DNA from: Rhodobacter sp.
GTDB taxonomy: Bacteria > Pseudomonadota > Alphaproteobacteria > Rhodobacterales > Rhodobacteraceae
DNA: 64,000 nt
Assembly (NCBI GenBank): GCA_030065095.1
Contig: JASJDP010000017.1
Coordinates: forward strand, 124,001-188,000
Direction of reading: 5' to 3'
Below the pieces are notes generated by a model that was not told the origin of the DNA, searched no databases, and worked only from the letters and a program-made list of their open reading frames with translations. Position 1 is the first letter of the stretch. Every line of letters starts with the position of its first letter. Of this stretch, positions 1-10,726 are shown piece after piece. The translations under genes and the position numbers were made by a program.

Positions 1-493
1 CCGTCTCGGTCAGGGTTTCGGGAACGTCCGGGTGCCAGGCGTCCTCGCAGATCGGCGAGCCGATGCGGGTATTGCCGACCGAGTACGGCCCGCCGAGGGG
101 GCCGTGGCTGAAGACCCGGACCTCGTCGAAGACGGTTTCGTTGGGCAGGTTGTGCTTCAGAACGCGGCTGACGACCTTGCCGCCCCTGCAGATCCAGTAG
201 GCGTTGAAAAGTTCGCCGTCTTCCAGATACGGCCCGCCGACGGCCAGGGCCGGTCCGTCGGCGCATTCCAGCGCCAACGCCTCGATTGTGGCCATGGCGG
301 CGCGGGTGAAGGCGGGTTTCAGCACCAGGTCCTGGGCGTTGTATCCGGTGATGAACATTTCCGTCAGCGCGACCATGTCGGCCTGCGCCGCCTTGGCCTG
401 CCGCCATGCGTCAACGGCCTTGCCGGCATTGTCCTCCAGCGCGCCCACGGTCGGGTTGAGTTGGGCCAGGGTGAGGCGAAATCGGTCGCTCAT
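1..493 (-). CDS. nadE: Glutamine-dependent NAD+ synthetase, N-terminal part (cut by window edge)
   Basis: Makes NAD+ from nicotinic acid adenine dinucleotide, ATP and glutamine; this part is the glutaminase (nitrilase-fold) domain that would feed ammonia to the synthetase domain lying beyond the left edge. The reading frame starts at ATG 493 (MSDRFRLTLAQLNPTVG) and stays open for 164 codons to base 1. The nitrilase triad is visible: Glu in ALTEMFITGY, Lys in LKHNLPNE and Cys in ICEDAWHPD. It is read away from the MORN gene, with about 160 bases between the two starts. The identification is firm for the domain; the length and C-terminal domain cannot be seen. Confidence 0.9.
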   Translation of the reverse strand, partial: MSDRFRLTLAQLNPTVGALEDNAGKAVDAWRQAKAAQADMVALTEMFITGYNAQDLVLKPAFTRAAMATIEALALECADGPALAVGGPYLEDGELFNAYWICRGGKVVSRVLKHNLPNETVFDEVRVFSHGPLGGPYSVGNTRIGSPICEDAWHPDVPETLTET

Positions 494-652
494 GGGCGTT
501 TCCCGTTCAAATCTTCCAGCGTCTTACGGCACAAGGGCCGGCCAAGGAAAGCCGATAGCCGGAAAAACCGTTGTAAGGCCACCGGGCGTCAACTAGGCTT
601 TACCAAACTCTTATCAAACGTGGCATGGGGCATTGGCCTGATAGGGGGCATC

Positions 653-2080
653 GTGCAGAGATCTTTCCGTCTTTCGGTCTTGTTGGGGGCCGTGTTCCTG
701 GGGACCGCGGCGCTGGCGCAGGACCCGGGCGAGGTCGTGCTGAAGCAGTACGAGGACGGCGGCGTCTATGAAGGCACCTTCAAGGACGGCAAGCAGCACG
801 GGATCGGGACCTACCGGCTGCCGAACGGCTACGAGTATACCGGCGCCTGGGTCGACGGCGAGATCCGGGGCCAGGGCGTGGCGCGGTTCCCGAACGGGTC
901 GGTCTATGAGGGCGCCTTCGCCAAGGGGCGGCCCGAGGGGTTCGGCAAGATCACCTTCGCCGATGGCGGCACGTTCGAGGGCGACTGGGTGGACGGCAAG
1001 ATCAACGGCCAGGGCGCGGCGGTCTATGCCAACGGGGTCCGGTACGAGGGCGGCTTTCGCAACGCGATGCATCACGGGCAGGGCCGGATGGAGAGCCCCA
1101 ACGGCTATATCTACGAAGGCGCCTGGGTCGACGGCGTCAAGGAGGGCAAGGGCACGATCACCTATCCCGACGGGGCGGTCTACGAGGGCGATCTGGTGCG
1201 CGGGGCGCGCGACGGCCAGGGCGTCCTGCGCACCGCCGACGGGCTGATCTATGAGGGCGCCTGGGCCGGGGGCCAGATCAACGGGACGGGTAAGCTGACC
1301 CAGCCCAACGGCGACGTGTTCGAGGGCGAGCTTGTCAACGGCGAGCGGCAGGGCCAGGGCAAGGTGACCTATGCCAACGGCGACATCTACGACGGCCAGT
1401 TCCTGAACGACCGGCGCCACGGCCAGGGCCGGTTCACCGGCACCGACGGATATGTCTACCAGGGCGAATGGGTCGCGGGGCGCATCGAGGGACAGGGTCG
1501 GGTGACCTATCCCGACGGATCGGTCTACGAGGGCGAGTTCCGCGACGATCTGGCCGAAGGCCAGGGGCGCATCGTCTATCCCGACGGCTCGTCCTACGAA
1601 GGCGACTGGGTCGCCGGCGTCATCGAGGGCGCGGGCGTGGCGCGCTATGCCAACGGGCTGGTCTATGACGGCCAGTTCAAGGCCGCCAAGAACCACGGGA
1701 TCGGCACGATGACCTATACCGACGGCTATTCCTATGTCGGCGAGTGGCAGGACGGCCAGCGGTCGGGCCAGGGCAAGGCGACCTATGCCGACGGCACGGT
1801 CTACGAGGGCCAGTTCCTGGATGGCCAGCGCCACGGGCAGGGAACGATCACCATGCCCGACGGGTTCACTTATACCGGGTCCTGGCTGGGCGGCGAGATC
1901 GACGGGCAGGGCCGGGCGACCTATGCCAACGGCGATGTCTACGAGGGCATGTTCGCCAAGGGCAAGCGCCAGGGCGAGGGCACCATCCGCTATGCCAGCG
2001 GCCAGCAGGCCAAGGGCCAGTGGACCGACGGCGTGCTGGACGAGGCCACGGCGGAGATCTCCGAAACCGGATCGAACTAG
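653..2080 (+). CDS. Exported MORN-repeat protein (19 tandem 23-residue repeats)
   Basis: A 475-residue protein made almost wholly of MORN repeats. GTG 653 is chosen as start because it puts a clean signal peptide (VQRSFRLSVLLGAVFLGTAALAQ) at the N-terminus; the longer upstream frame has non-protein-like composition. From about residue 37 there are 18 complete repeats, each exactly 23 residues, of the type G-x-x-Y-E-G-x-F/W-x-x-G-x-x-x-G-x-G, plus a degenerate 19th. Position 8 alternates F and W between successive repeats with one break around repeats 9-10. MORN proteins usually act as membrane- or lipid-associated scaffolds; a periplasmic or outer-membrane role is an inference from the signal peptide. 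It has no operon partner. Confidence 0.85.
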   Translation: MQRSFRLSVLLGAVFLGTAALAQDPGEVVLKQYEDGGVYEGTFKDGKQHGIGTYRLPNGYEYTGAWVDGEIRGQGVARFPNGSVYEGAFAKGRPEGFGKITFADGGTFEGDWVDGKINGQGAAVYANGVRYEGGFRNAMHHGQGRMESPNGYIYEGAWVDGVKEGKGTITYPDGAVYEGDLVRGARDGQGVLRTADGLIYEGAWAGGQINGTGKLTQPNGDVFEGELVNGERQGQGKVTYANGDIYDGQFLNDRRHGQGRFTGTDGYVYQGEWVAGRIEGQGRVTYPDGSVYEGEFRDDLAEGQGRIVYPDGSSYEGDWVAGVIEGAGVARYANGLVYDGQFKAAKNHGIGTMTYTDGYSYVGEWQDGQRSGQGKATYADGTVYEGQFLDGQRHGQGTITMPDGFTYTGSWLGGEIDGQGRATYANGDVYEGMFAKGKRQGEGTIRYASGQQAKGQWTDGVLDEATAEISETGSN

Positions 2081-2519
2081 GCGGTGCGCCTGCGGCGCGC
2101 CGTGCATGCCCGTAGGCGCCTGCGGCTGCGTGCGAGCGGTGCAGGGGGCGCTGCCCCCTCTGCGCCTGCGGCGCATTCACCCCCGGAATATTTGAAAACC
2201 GAAGATGCCCCCACGTTTTTGGCATGGCCGGACGGCCCGCAGCTTTCACGGCGGAGATGGGACCCGCGGGAGCGAAGCTTTCTCTGACTGGGGGGCGGTG
2301 ATTTGCCGGGTGAGGTGGCGGCGCCGCCATGGACCATCCGCGGGGTGTCCCCCGTGCGGTCTGGAACGCGCGTCACCGCGTTCCGCGATCTGAACCTGTC
2401 CCCGTGTCCGGGACCGGATTGTCGAGTTATGCGCGGGATGCCACACCCGCACGGTGAGCGCTCGGGCCCGGTGTCTATACGACCGGAGTTAGCGGGCGGT
2501 TACCGTTGCGGTCGGTGGG
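2081..2519. other. Convergent intergenic region without a recognisable gene
   Basis: This lies between the ends of two genes that face each other. GCGCCTGCGGC-like words recur three times at 2085-2175, followed by a short hairpin-like GGGGGCGCTGCCCCC and an AT-rich patch (GGAATATTTGAAAACCGAAG), an arrangement that suggests a transcription end. A perfect 8-bp inverted repeat GGAACGCG/CGCGTTCC lies near 2367-2388. No convincing coding frame was seen. Confidence 0.5.
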
Positions 2520-4049
2520 TCAGATGCGGCCGCCCGCATCAAGGCGGGCAAGCAGGCGCTCTGCGTCCTGCAGCACGGCGGCGCGGCGGGCATCGTCCAT
2601 GCGATCCCAGGTCCGGTACATGTTCGCCATTCGCGGGTTCTTTTCGAACATCGCGCGGTGACGGTCGAGAAAGTGCCAGTAAAGCAGGTTATACGGACAC
2701 GCGGTTTCACCGGTCTTTTCCTTGACCCTGTAGGCGCAGGATTTGCAGTAATCCGACATCCGGTCGATATAGGCGCCCGACGAGACATAGGGCTTGGATC
2801 CCACAATTCCGCCATCGGCGAACTGGCTCATCCCGATGGTGTTCGGCGCCTCGACCCATTCGCAGGCGTCGGCATAGACGCCGAGGTACCATTCATGGAC
2901 CTCTGCCGGATCGATGCCGGCCAGCAGCGCGAAGTTGCCGGTGACCATCAGCCGCTGGATATGGTGGGCATAGGCCTCGTCCCGGGTTTGCGCGACGGCG
3001 GCACGCAGGCAGGCCATGTCGGTTTCGGCATCCCAGTAGAAGGCGGGCAGTTTGCGGGTATGGCCGAGGGCGTTGCGGGCGGTGTAGCCGGGGCCCTCGT
3101 GGAAGTAGATGCCGCGAATGAACTCGCGCCAGCCGAGGATCTGGCGGATGAACCCCTCGACGGCATTGATCGGCGCATGTCCGTCCCGGTAGGCCCGTTC
3201 GGCGGCCTGGCACACCGCGAGCGGGTCGAGCAGGCCTGCGTGGAGATACTGGCCGATGACGGCGTGGTAGAGAAAGCGTTCGCCGGTCAACATGGCGTCC
3301 TGGTAGTCGCCGAAGCCGGGCAGCGCCTTGTCGATCCAGCGGGCGAGGTGGGCTTGTGCCTGGGCCGGGGTGACCGCGAACCAGAACGGGCGCAGACGGC
3401 CGAAGCCGTTGCCGAAGCGGGTTTCGACGAGTTGAAGGACCTCTTCGGTGATGGGATCGGGATCGAACCGCATCGGGCCGGAATAGGCGATGGCACCCGG
3501 GGCGGGCTTGCGGTTGTCGTGGTCGAAGTTCCATTTGCCGCCGGCGGGCTGGCCGCCGTCCATCAGAATACCGGTCTTGCGGCGCATCTCGCGATAGAAA
3601 TATTCCATCCGGAGTTGCTTGCGGCCCGCGGCCCAAGTGTCGAACTCGTCGTGGCGGGCCAGAAAGCGGCGATCTTCCCAGATCAGAACGTCGAGCGGCA
3701 TGTCGTGCAGGCGTTCGATCAGCCGAAACTCGCCGGGTTCGGTGGCAAGTACCTCGCGCGCACCGTACCGGGCGGCATAGCGCAGAAGCTCGCCGTCGAT
3801 GGAGCCGGTGTTTTCGGGATCGTCGAGCCTGGTATAGGTGACCTGCCAGCCCTCGGCGCGGAGGGTTTCGGCGAAATGGCGCATCACCGAGAAGACGAAG
3901 GCGATCTTCTTGACGTGATGCGGGACATAGGAGGCTTCCTCGGCGACCTCGGCCATGACGACGATATCGCTGGCCTTGTCGGCCTCTTGCAGCGCGGCGA
4001 TGTCCGGGGCGCACTGGTCGCCGAGGACGAGGACCAGCCGGGTCACCAC
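2520..4049 (-). CDS. Iron-sulfur photolyase/cryptochrome (PhrB/CryB family)
   Basis: Light-driven DNA repair enzyme of the FeS-BCP family (likely a (6-4) photolyase) that carries FAD and a [4Fe-4S] cluster. The 509-residue length is normal for the family. Four cysteines have the spacing expected for the cluster: one in DMACLRAA (about residue 349), then 88 residues on the first Cys of CKSC, then the last Cys of the GETACPYN stretch, 13 after the second. The N-terminus (TRLVLVLGDQ) is the family's Rossmann-like antenna domain. The start is GTG at 4049 or the next codon, GTG 4046. It overlaps the SDR gene by a few bases and is probably translationally coupled to it. Whether it repairs DNA or signals cannot be told from sequence. 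Confidence 0.88.
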   Translation of the reverse strand: MVTRLVLVLGDQCAPDIAALQEADKASDIVVMAEVAEEASYVPHHVKKIAFVFSVMRHFAETLRAEGWQVTYTRLDDPENTGSIDGELLRYAARYGAREVLATEPGEFRLIERLHDMPLDVLIWEDRRFLARHDEFDTWAAGRKQLRMEYFYREMRRKTGILMDGGQPAGGKWNFDHDNRKPAPGAIAYSGPMRFDPDPITEEVLQLVETRFGNGFGRLRPFWFAVTPAQAQAHLARWIDKALPGFGDYQDAMLTGERFLYHAVIGQYLHAGLLDPLAVCQAAERAYRDGHAPINAVEGFIRQILGWREFIRGIYFHEGPGYTARNALGHTRKLPAFYWDAETDMACLRAAVAQTRDEAYAHHIQRLMVTGNFALLAGIDPAEVHEWYLGVYADACEWVEAPNTIGMSQFADGGIVGSKPYVSSGAYIDRMSDYCKSCAYRVKEKTGETACPYNLLYWHFLDRHRAMFEKNPRMANMYRTWDRMDDARRAAVLQDAERLLARLDAGGRI

Positions 4050-4708
4050 GGGATCGGCTCGCCGGCATAGTCGAAGAACCCGCCGGATTGCGCCGACGTG
4101 AGGCCGTCGAGCACGTTCAACAGGTTGCTCGCGGCATCGGCCGGGGGTGTGGCCGTGCCCGGTTTGACGAAATCGGCGGTGAAGGGCGTGGCGACCGTTC
4201 CAGGGTGCATCGCGGCGAGAACGGCATGGGGGTGGGTGCGGGCGATCTCGATGGCCGCCGAATGCACGATCTGGTTCACCGCGGCCTTGGCGGCGCGGTA
4301 GCCGTACCAGCCGCCCAGCCGGTTGTCGCCGATCGAGCCGACGCGGGCGGACAGGACCGCCAAAACGGCGCGGGCATCGCGGGGCAGAAGCCGGGGGGCA
4401 TGTTTCAAAATCAGCGCCGGGCCGATGGCGTTGACCGCAAATTGGGCGTGCAGGTCGTTTGCGTCGATCTGCCGGAGCGACTTTTCAGGGCCATGGCCGC
4501 CGATCTGCAGGGCGCCGGTGGCGACGAAGATCAGGTCGAACGGGCCGTCGAGTGCCGCCAGGGCGGCATCGACCGACGCCTGCGACGTGATGTCGAGGCC
4601 GGTTTCGGACCGCGAAAGCGGGGTGACCCGCATGCCGCGGCGGGCGGTCTCTACCGCGAGGGCGTTGCCGATGCCGCCCGAGGCTCCGATGATCAGGGCG
4701 CGTTTCAT
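4043..4708 (-). CDS. Short-chain dehydrogenase/reductase (SDR)
   Basis: A 221-residue NAD(P)-dependent oxidoreductase of the SDR superfamily. The cofactor motif is GASGGIGNAL near the N-terminus; the catalytic YxxxK is YGYRAAK, with an upstream Ser (VLSARVGS). ATG 4708 is the start (MKRALIIGASGGIG). The stop lies inside the first codons of the photolyase gene, so the two form a transcription unit. Related SDR genes often sit beside photolyase genes in alphaproteobacteria, but the substrate is unknown. Confidence 0.85.
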   Translation of the reverse strand: MKRALIIGASGGIGNALAVETARRGMRVTPLSRSETGLDITSQASVDAALAALDGPFDLIFVATGALQIGGHGPEKSLRQIDANDLHAQFAVNAIGPALILKHAPRLLPRDARAVLAVLSARVGSIGDNRLGGWYGYRAAKAAVNQIVHSAAIEIARTHPHAVLAAMHPGTVATPFTADFVKPGTATPPADAASNLLNVLDGLTSAQSGGFFDYAGEPIPW

Positions 4709-4778
4709 GTCCGTTCCAACCGTTGACCGCGGGCGACCTAGCGCCAAACTTTGACATGACGAGCCGAAGGAGACCGTT

Positions 4779-5564
4779 ATGCGCCGATTACTCGTCTGCC
4801 TTCTTGCCGCCGCTGCCATGCCCGCGCAGGCGCTCGAGCTGGAGTTGCGCGGATTTTACGACCTGAACCGTCCGGCAAGCCTGGACTACGACCCGACCTT
4901 TTGCGGGCTCTGGATTGCCAACGAAGGGCCGGAAGTGATTCTGGTGACGCTGGACGGGCTGGAGCTGCAGCGGTTCCGCAGCGGATTGAGCCGGATCAAG
5001 GCCGTGGCGGTCGAGGGCAACGGGCTGTTGGTGGCGGATGGCTATGGCCGGTACCAGCGGCTGAGCAAGTCCGGCGATCCGCTGGGCGATCCGTTCCGGC
5101 TGACGGGAACGTTTTCGGACACCGAGGGCATCGCGGTGGAGCCCGACGGCACGCTGGTGATGGTCGAGGACGATCCGGCGCGCATTCTCTGGACCGATCC
5201 GAACGGCCACGTGCTGCGCGAGCTCGACACAAGCCGGCTCGACCCGCCACTGACCGAGCCGCAGGGCGTCGCGCGGGATCCGCGGAACGGGCATATGCTG
5301 ATCGTCGACGATTGGGAGGGGTCGAACAGCCTTTTCGAGTTCGGCGCGGACGGGGCGCTGTTGGGCACCACGCCGCTGATCGCCTACGGCACCGATCCCG
5401 AGGGGATCGCGATCCGGCCCGGATCGGGCACCGTGTTCATCGCGTTTGACGGCGGGGCGCGGATTGCGGCCTTCGACTATGTTCCCACCGGCGGCGCGGC
5501 GTCCGACCCCGATACTGCCGACTGCATGATTTCGGGTTTGCGGAGCGGTCCGAAACCCGTATAA
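4779..5564 (+). CDS. Exported beta-propeller (NHL/SdiA-regulated-like) protein
   Basis: A 261-residue protein with a signal peptide (MRRLLVCLLAAAAMPAQA) preceded by a good ribosome-binding site (AAGGAG). The mature part has propeller-like repeats: GLWIANEGPE, GLLVADGYGR, DTEGIAVEPDGT, GVARDPRNGHMLIVDDWEG and DPEGIAIRPGSGTVFIAFD. This suggests a periplasmic 5-6-bladed propeller related to the SdiA-regulated/esterase-like phytase group. No catalytic residues could be assigned. It is divergent from the SDR gene and ends over the -10 box of the next operon. Confidence 0.7.
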   Translation: MRRLLVCLLAAAAMPAQALELELRGFYDLNRPASLDYDPTFCGLWIANEGPEVILVTLDGLELQRFRSGLSRIKAVAVEGNGLLVADGYGRYQRLSKSGDPLGDPFRLTGTFSDTEGIAVEPDGTLVMVEDDPARILWTDPNGHVLRELDTSRLDPPLTEPQGVARDPRNGHMLIVDDWEGSNSLFEFGADGALLGTTPLIAYGTDPEGIAIRPGSGTVFIAFDGGARIAAFDYVPTGGAASDPDTADCMISGLRSGPKPV

Positions 5565-5565
5565 T
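5538..5565 (+). promoter_or_regulatory. Promoter of the cupin-leuA operon
   Basis: A perfect -10 TATAAT (5560-5565) with a -35-like TTGCGG (5538-5543) at 16-bp spacing. The -10 overlaps the stop codon of the preceding propeller gene. Transcription would begin near 5571-5573, that is, almost on the ATG of the leader peptide. Confidence 0.65.
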
Positions 5566-5572
5566 CGCGCCC

Positions 5573-5659
5573 ATGAGGACCAAGGGCGATATGGCTGGTA
5601 TTCCTGCGCACCGCGCGGGCACGCTCCTTGACGGCCTCCTGCTCCTTAGCCGCCTCTGA
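5573..5659 (+). CDS. Leucine-rich leader peptide of the cupin-leuA operon
   Basis: A 28-codon frame, ATG 5573 to TGA 5657-5659. Seven of its codons are Leu (codons 18, 19, 22-25 and 28), with four consecutive ones CTC CTG CTC CTT at 5636-5647. Leader peptides rich in the end-product amino acid are the sensor of ribosome-mediated attenuation, and leuA is two genes downstream. The predicted transcription start falls within about two bases of the ATG and there is no room for a ribosome-binding site, so it is probably translated from a leaderless mRNA. The Leu codons overlap bases that can pair with the ribosome-binding site of the cupin gene. The assignment rests on codon content, position and RNA complementarity. 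Confidence 0.75.
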   Translation: MRTKGDMAGIPAHRAGTLLDGLLLLSRL

Positions 5660-5718
5660 GCGCAGCCTTCGGCGCGACCGCTCAGAGGATGCTTCCGCGC
5701 CAAGACACGGGCTAAGGA
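5643..5718 (+). promoter_or_regulatory. Leader RNA fold sequestering the cupin ribosome-binding site (translational attenuator)
   Basis: TCCTTAGCC at 5643-5651, inside the last Leu codons of the leader, is perfectly complementary (9 bp) to GGCTAAGGA at 5710-5718, which holds the ribosome-binding site 7 bases before the cupin ATG. Enclosed by this helix is a perfect 10-bp hairpin, CCTCTGAGCG (5653-5662) with CGCTCAGAGG (5679-5688), whose left arm contains the leader stop codon. There is no U-run after the hairpin, so a transcription terminator is unlikely. A ribosome stalled for lack of Leu-tRNA would keep 5643-5651 from pairing and free the ribosome-binding site. The mechanism is inferred; the complementarity is seen. 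Confidence 0.65.
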
Positions 5719-5725
5719 CTATGCT

Positions 5726-6082
5726 ATGAAGAAAATCAACCTGCAGGAGAAGCTTCGGCTTTTCGAGACCCATTGGGACCCGCATGTGGTCGCCGATTAC
5801 AACGACAACGACGTCATGGTGGTGAAGTTCAAGGGCGAGTTCCCGTTTCACAAGCACGACGCCACAGACGATTTCTTTCTGGTGCTCGAGGGTGAACTGA
5901 CCATGGACTACGAGGATCATCCGCCCGAGAGCTTCGGTGCCGGAGAGATCGTCGTGGTGCCGAAGGGCGTCGTGCATCGACCCCGGGCGGCCGAAGAGGT
6001 CAAGGTGCTTTTGATCGAGCCGAAAGGCGAACCGAATTCGGGCGACGCCGACCGCGCGCCCGCCGCGAAACCCCGGATCTGA
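5726..6082 (+). CDS. Cupin-domain protein, first gene of the leuA operon
   Basis: A 118-residue single-domain cupin. Cupin motif 1 is FPFHKHDATDDFFLVLEGEL (two His, later Glu) and motif 2 is GEIVVVPKGVVHRPRA, so a metal site of the H-x-H...E...H type is complete. The C-terminal tail is short and polar. ATG 5726 is chosen because a strong ribosome-binding site (TAAGGA, 5713-5718) precedes it; an ATG at 5721 is too close to that site. It is 12 bases upstream of leuA. It may be a small-molecule binding or isomerase-type protein; its link to leucine synthesis is positional only. Confidence 0.85.
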   Translation: MKKINLQEKLRLFETHWDPHVVADYNDNDVMVVKFKGEFPFHKHDATDDFFLVLEGELTMDYEDHPPESFGAGEIVVVPKGVVHRPRAAEEVKVLLIEPKGEPNSGDADRAPAAKPRI

Positions 6083-6094
6083 GGGATCAAGACG

Positions 6095-9200
<3,106 letters not shown>

Positions 9201-9270
9201 GGCGCGGCGGGGCATCGCGGCAGCAGTGTCCGCGAGGCGTGCCTGACAGCCGGCCCGGCCGGAGGACGAC

Positions 9271-10197
9271 GTGGCGAAAGACAGGGGCAACAGCGAGGAT
9301 TATGTCCGCCCGATCCGGCGCATCCTGATCGGCGGGCTGGTGCTGTGTCTTCTGGCGCTGTTCCTGCTGTGGCGCGTCGACAGCCCGCGGGTGGAACGGT
9401 TCCGGGCGCAGGTCGTCGACCGGATCGTGCCGAGCTTCGACTGGGCGCTGGTCCCGGTGTCCAAGGTCGCCGGCATGATCGAGGATTTTCAGTCCTATTC
9501 CCGCATCTACGAGCAGAACCAGGAACTGAAACGTGAATTGCAGCAGATGAAGGCCTGGAAAGAGGCGGCGCTGCAGCTGGAACAGCAGAACGCCAAGCTT
9601 CTGGACCTCAACAACGTGCGGCTCGACCCCAAGCTGACCTTTGTCACGGGGCTGGTTCTGGCCGACAGCGGCTCGCCCTTTCGCCAGTCGGTGCTTCTCA
9701 ACATCGGCGAGCAGGGCGGGATCGTCGACGGCTGGGCCGCGACCGACGGGCTGGGGCTTGTCGGGCGGATCAGCGGTGTGGGGCGGACGACGTCGCGCGT
9801 AATCCTGCTGAGCGACAGCAGCAGCCGGATACCGGTGACGATCCAGCCCTCGGGGCAGCGGGCCATTCTGGCGGGCGACAACAGCAAACAGCCGCCGGTG
9901 GAGTTTCTGGAAAGCCCCGAACTGGTGCGGCCGGGCGACCGCGTGGTCAGTTCGGGCGACGGCGGGGTGTTCCCGGCGGGCATTCTGGTGGGCCAGGTGG
10001 CACAGGGCGCCGACGGGCGGCTGCGGGTGCGGCTGTCGGCGGATTACGAGCGGCTCGACTTTCTGCGCGTGCTGCGCACGATGCCGAAAGAGCCGCTGAC
10101 CGAGCCCGGCGGTCTGGTCCTGCCGCGGGGGGACGCCGCGGGGCCGGACGGCGCGGCGGCGGCCTTGCCGGTCGCCGACGAGGCCGCCGATGGATAG
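9271..10197 (+). CDS. mreC: Rod-shape-determining protein MreC
   Basis: Bitopic elongasome scaffold of 308 residues linking MreB to the periplasmic synthesis enzymes. It starts at GTG 9271 after GGAGGAC. One transmembrane helix (ILIGGLVLCLLALFLLW, about residues 15-33) is followed by a coiled coil (about 70-112, rich in Q/E/K/L) and the periplasmic beta-barrel domain with GLVGRISGVG, SSRIPVT and GDRVVSSGDGGVFPAGILVG. Its last 8 bases overlap mreD. Confidence 0.95.
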   Translation: MAKDRGNSEDYVRPIRRILIGGLVLCLLALFLLWRVDSPRVERFRAQVVDRIVPSFDWALVPVSKVAGMIEDFQSYSRIYEQNQELKRELQQMKAWKEAALQLEQQNAKLLDLNNVRLDPKLTFVTGLVLADSGSPFRQSVLLNIGEQGGIVDGWAATDGLGLVGRISGVGRTTSRVILLSDSSSRIPVTIQPSGQRAILAGDNSKQPPVEFLESPELVRPGDRVVSSGDGGVFPAGILVGQVAQGADGRLRVRLSADYERLDFLRVLRTMPKEPLTEPGGLVLPRGDAAGPDGAAAALPVADEAADG

Positions 10198-10726
10198 AAG
10201 CTTGGCCGCCAACCGGTGGATCTATGGGCTGGCCTATTTCGGGATCACCGGGGTGATCCTGCTATTTCGCATCCTGCCGATCGATATCGGCCCGAACGGG
10301 TATCCGGGCCCCGACCTGATTTTATGCATCACCTTCGTCTGGGTGCTGCGCCGCCCGCAATTCGTGCCGACGCCGCTGATTGCGCTGGTGTTTCTGGTCG
10401 CCGACATGCTGCTTTTGCGTCCGCCGGGGCTGTGGACCGCGCTGGTGGTGCTGGGGGTGGAGTTCCTGCGGGCGCGCGAGGCGGCGTCGCGCGAAGCGCC
10501 GTTTTCGGTGGAATGGGGCATGGTGACCGGGGTGCTGACCGCAATGACCCTGGCCTATGCGCTGACCTTGAGCCTTTTTGCCGTGCCCCAGGCGCTCGGA
10601 CTGACGGTTCTGCAGCTGATTGTGACGGTCCTGATCTATCCGGTCATCGCGCTTTTGGCGCGCTACGTGTTCGGAGTGCACAAACTGACCCCGGGCGAGC
10701 TGGACGCGGCGGGGCGGCCGAAATGA
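10190..10726 (+). CDS. mreD: Rod-shape-determining protein MreD
   Basis: A 178-residue integral membrane protein with about five hydrophobic helices, including IYGLAYFGITGVILLFRILP and LTVLQLIVTVLIYPVIALLA. MreD works with MreC and RodA in lateral wall synthesis. Identification leans on the hydrophobic profile, the length and the fixed position between mreC and mrdA, because the family is weakly conserved. Its TGA overlaps the ATG of mrdA (ATGA). Confidence 0.9.
   Translation: MDRSLAANRWIYGLAYFGITGVILLFRILPIDIGPNGYPGPDLILCITFVWVLRRPQFVPTPLIALVFLVADMLLLRPPGLWTALVVLGVEFLRAREAASREAPFSVEWGMVTGVLTAMTLAYALTLSLFAVPQALGLTVLQLIVTVLIYPVIALLARYVFGVHKLTPGELDAAGRPK

Noticed and set aside
614-2176. A 520-residue antisense frame opposite the MORN gene
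   Set aside because: It exists because the 23-residue repeats leave a complementary open frame; its composition follows the repeat, and MORN motifs on the plus strand are unmistakable.
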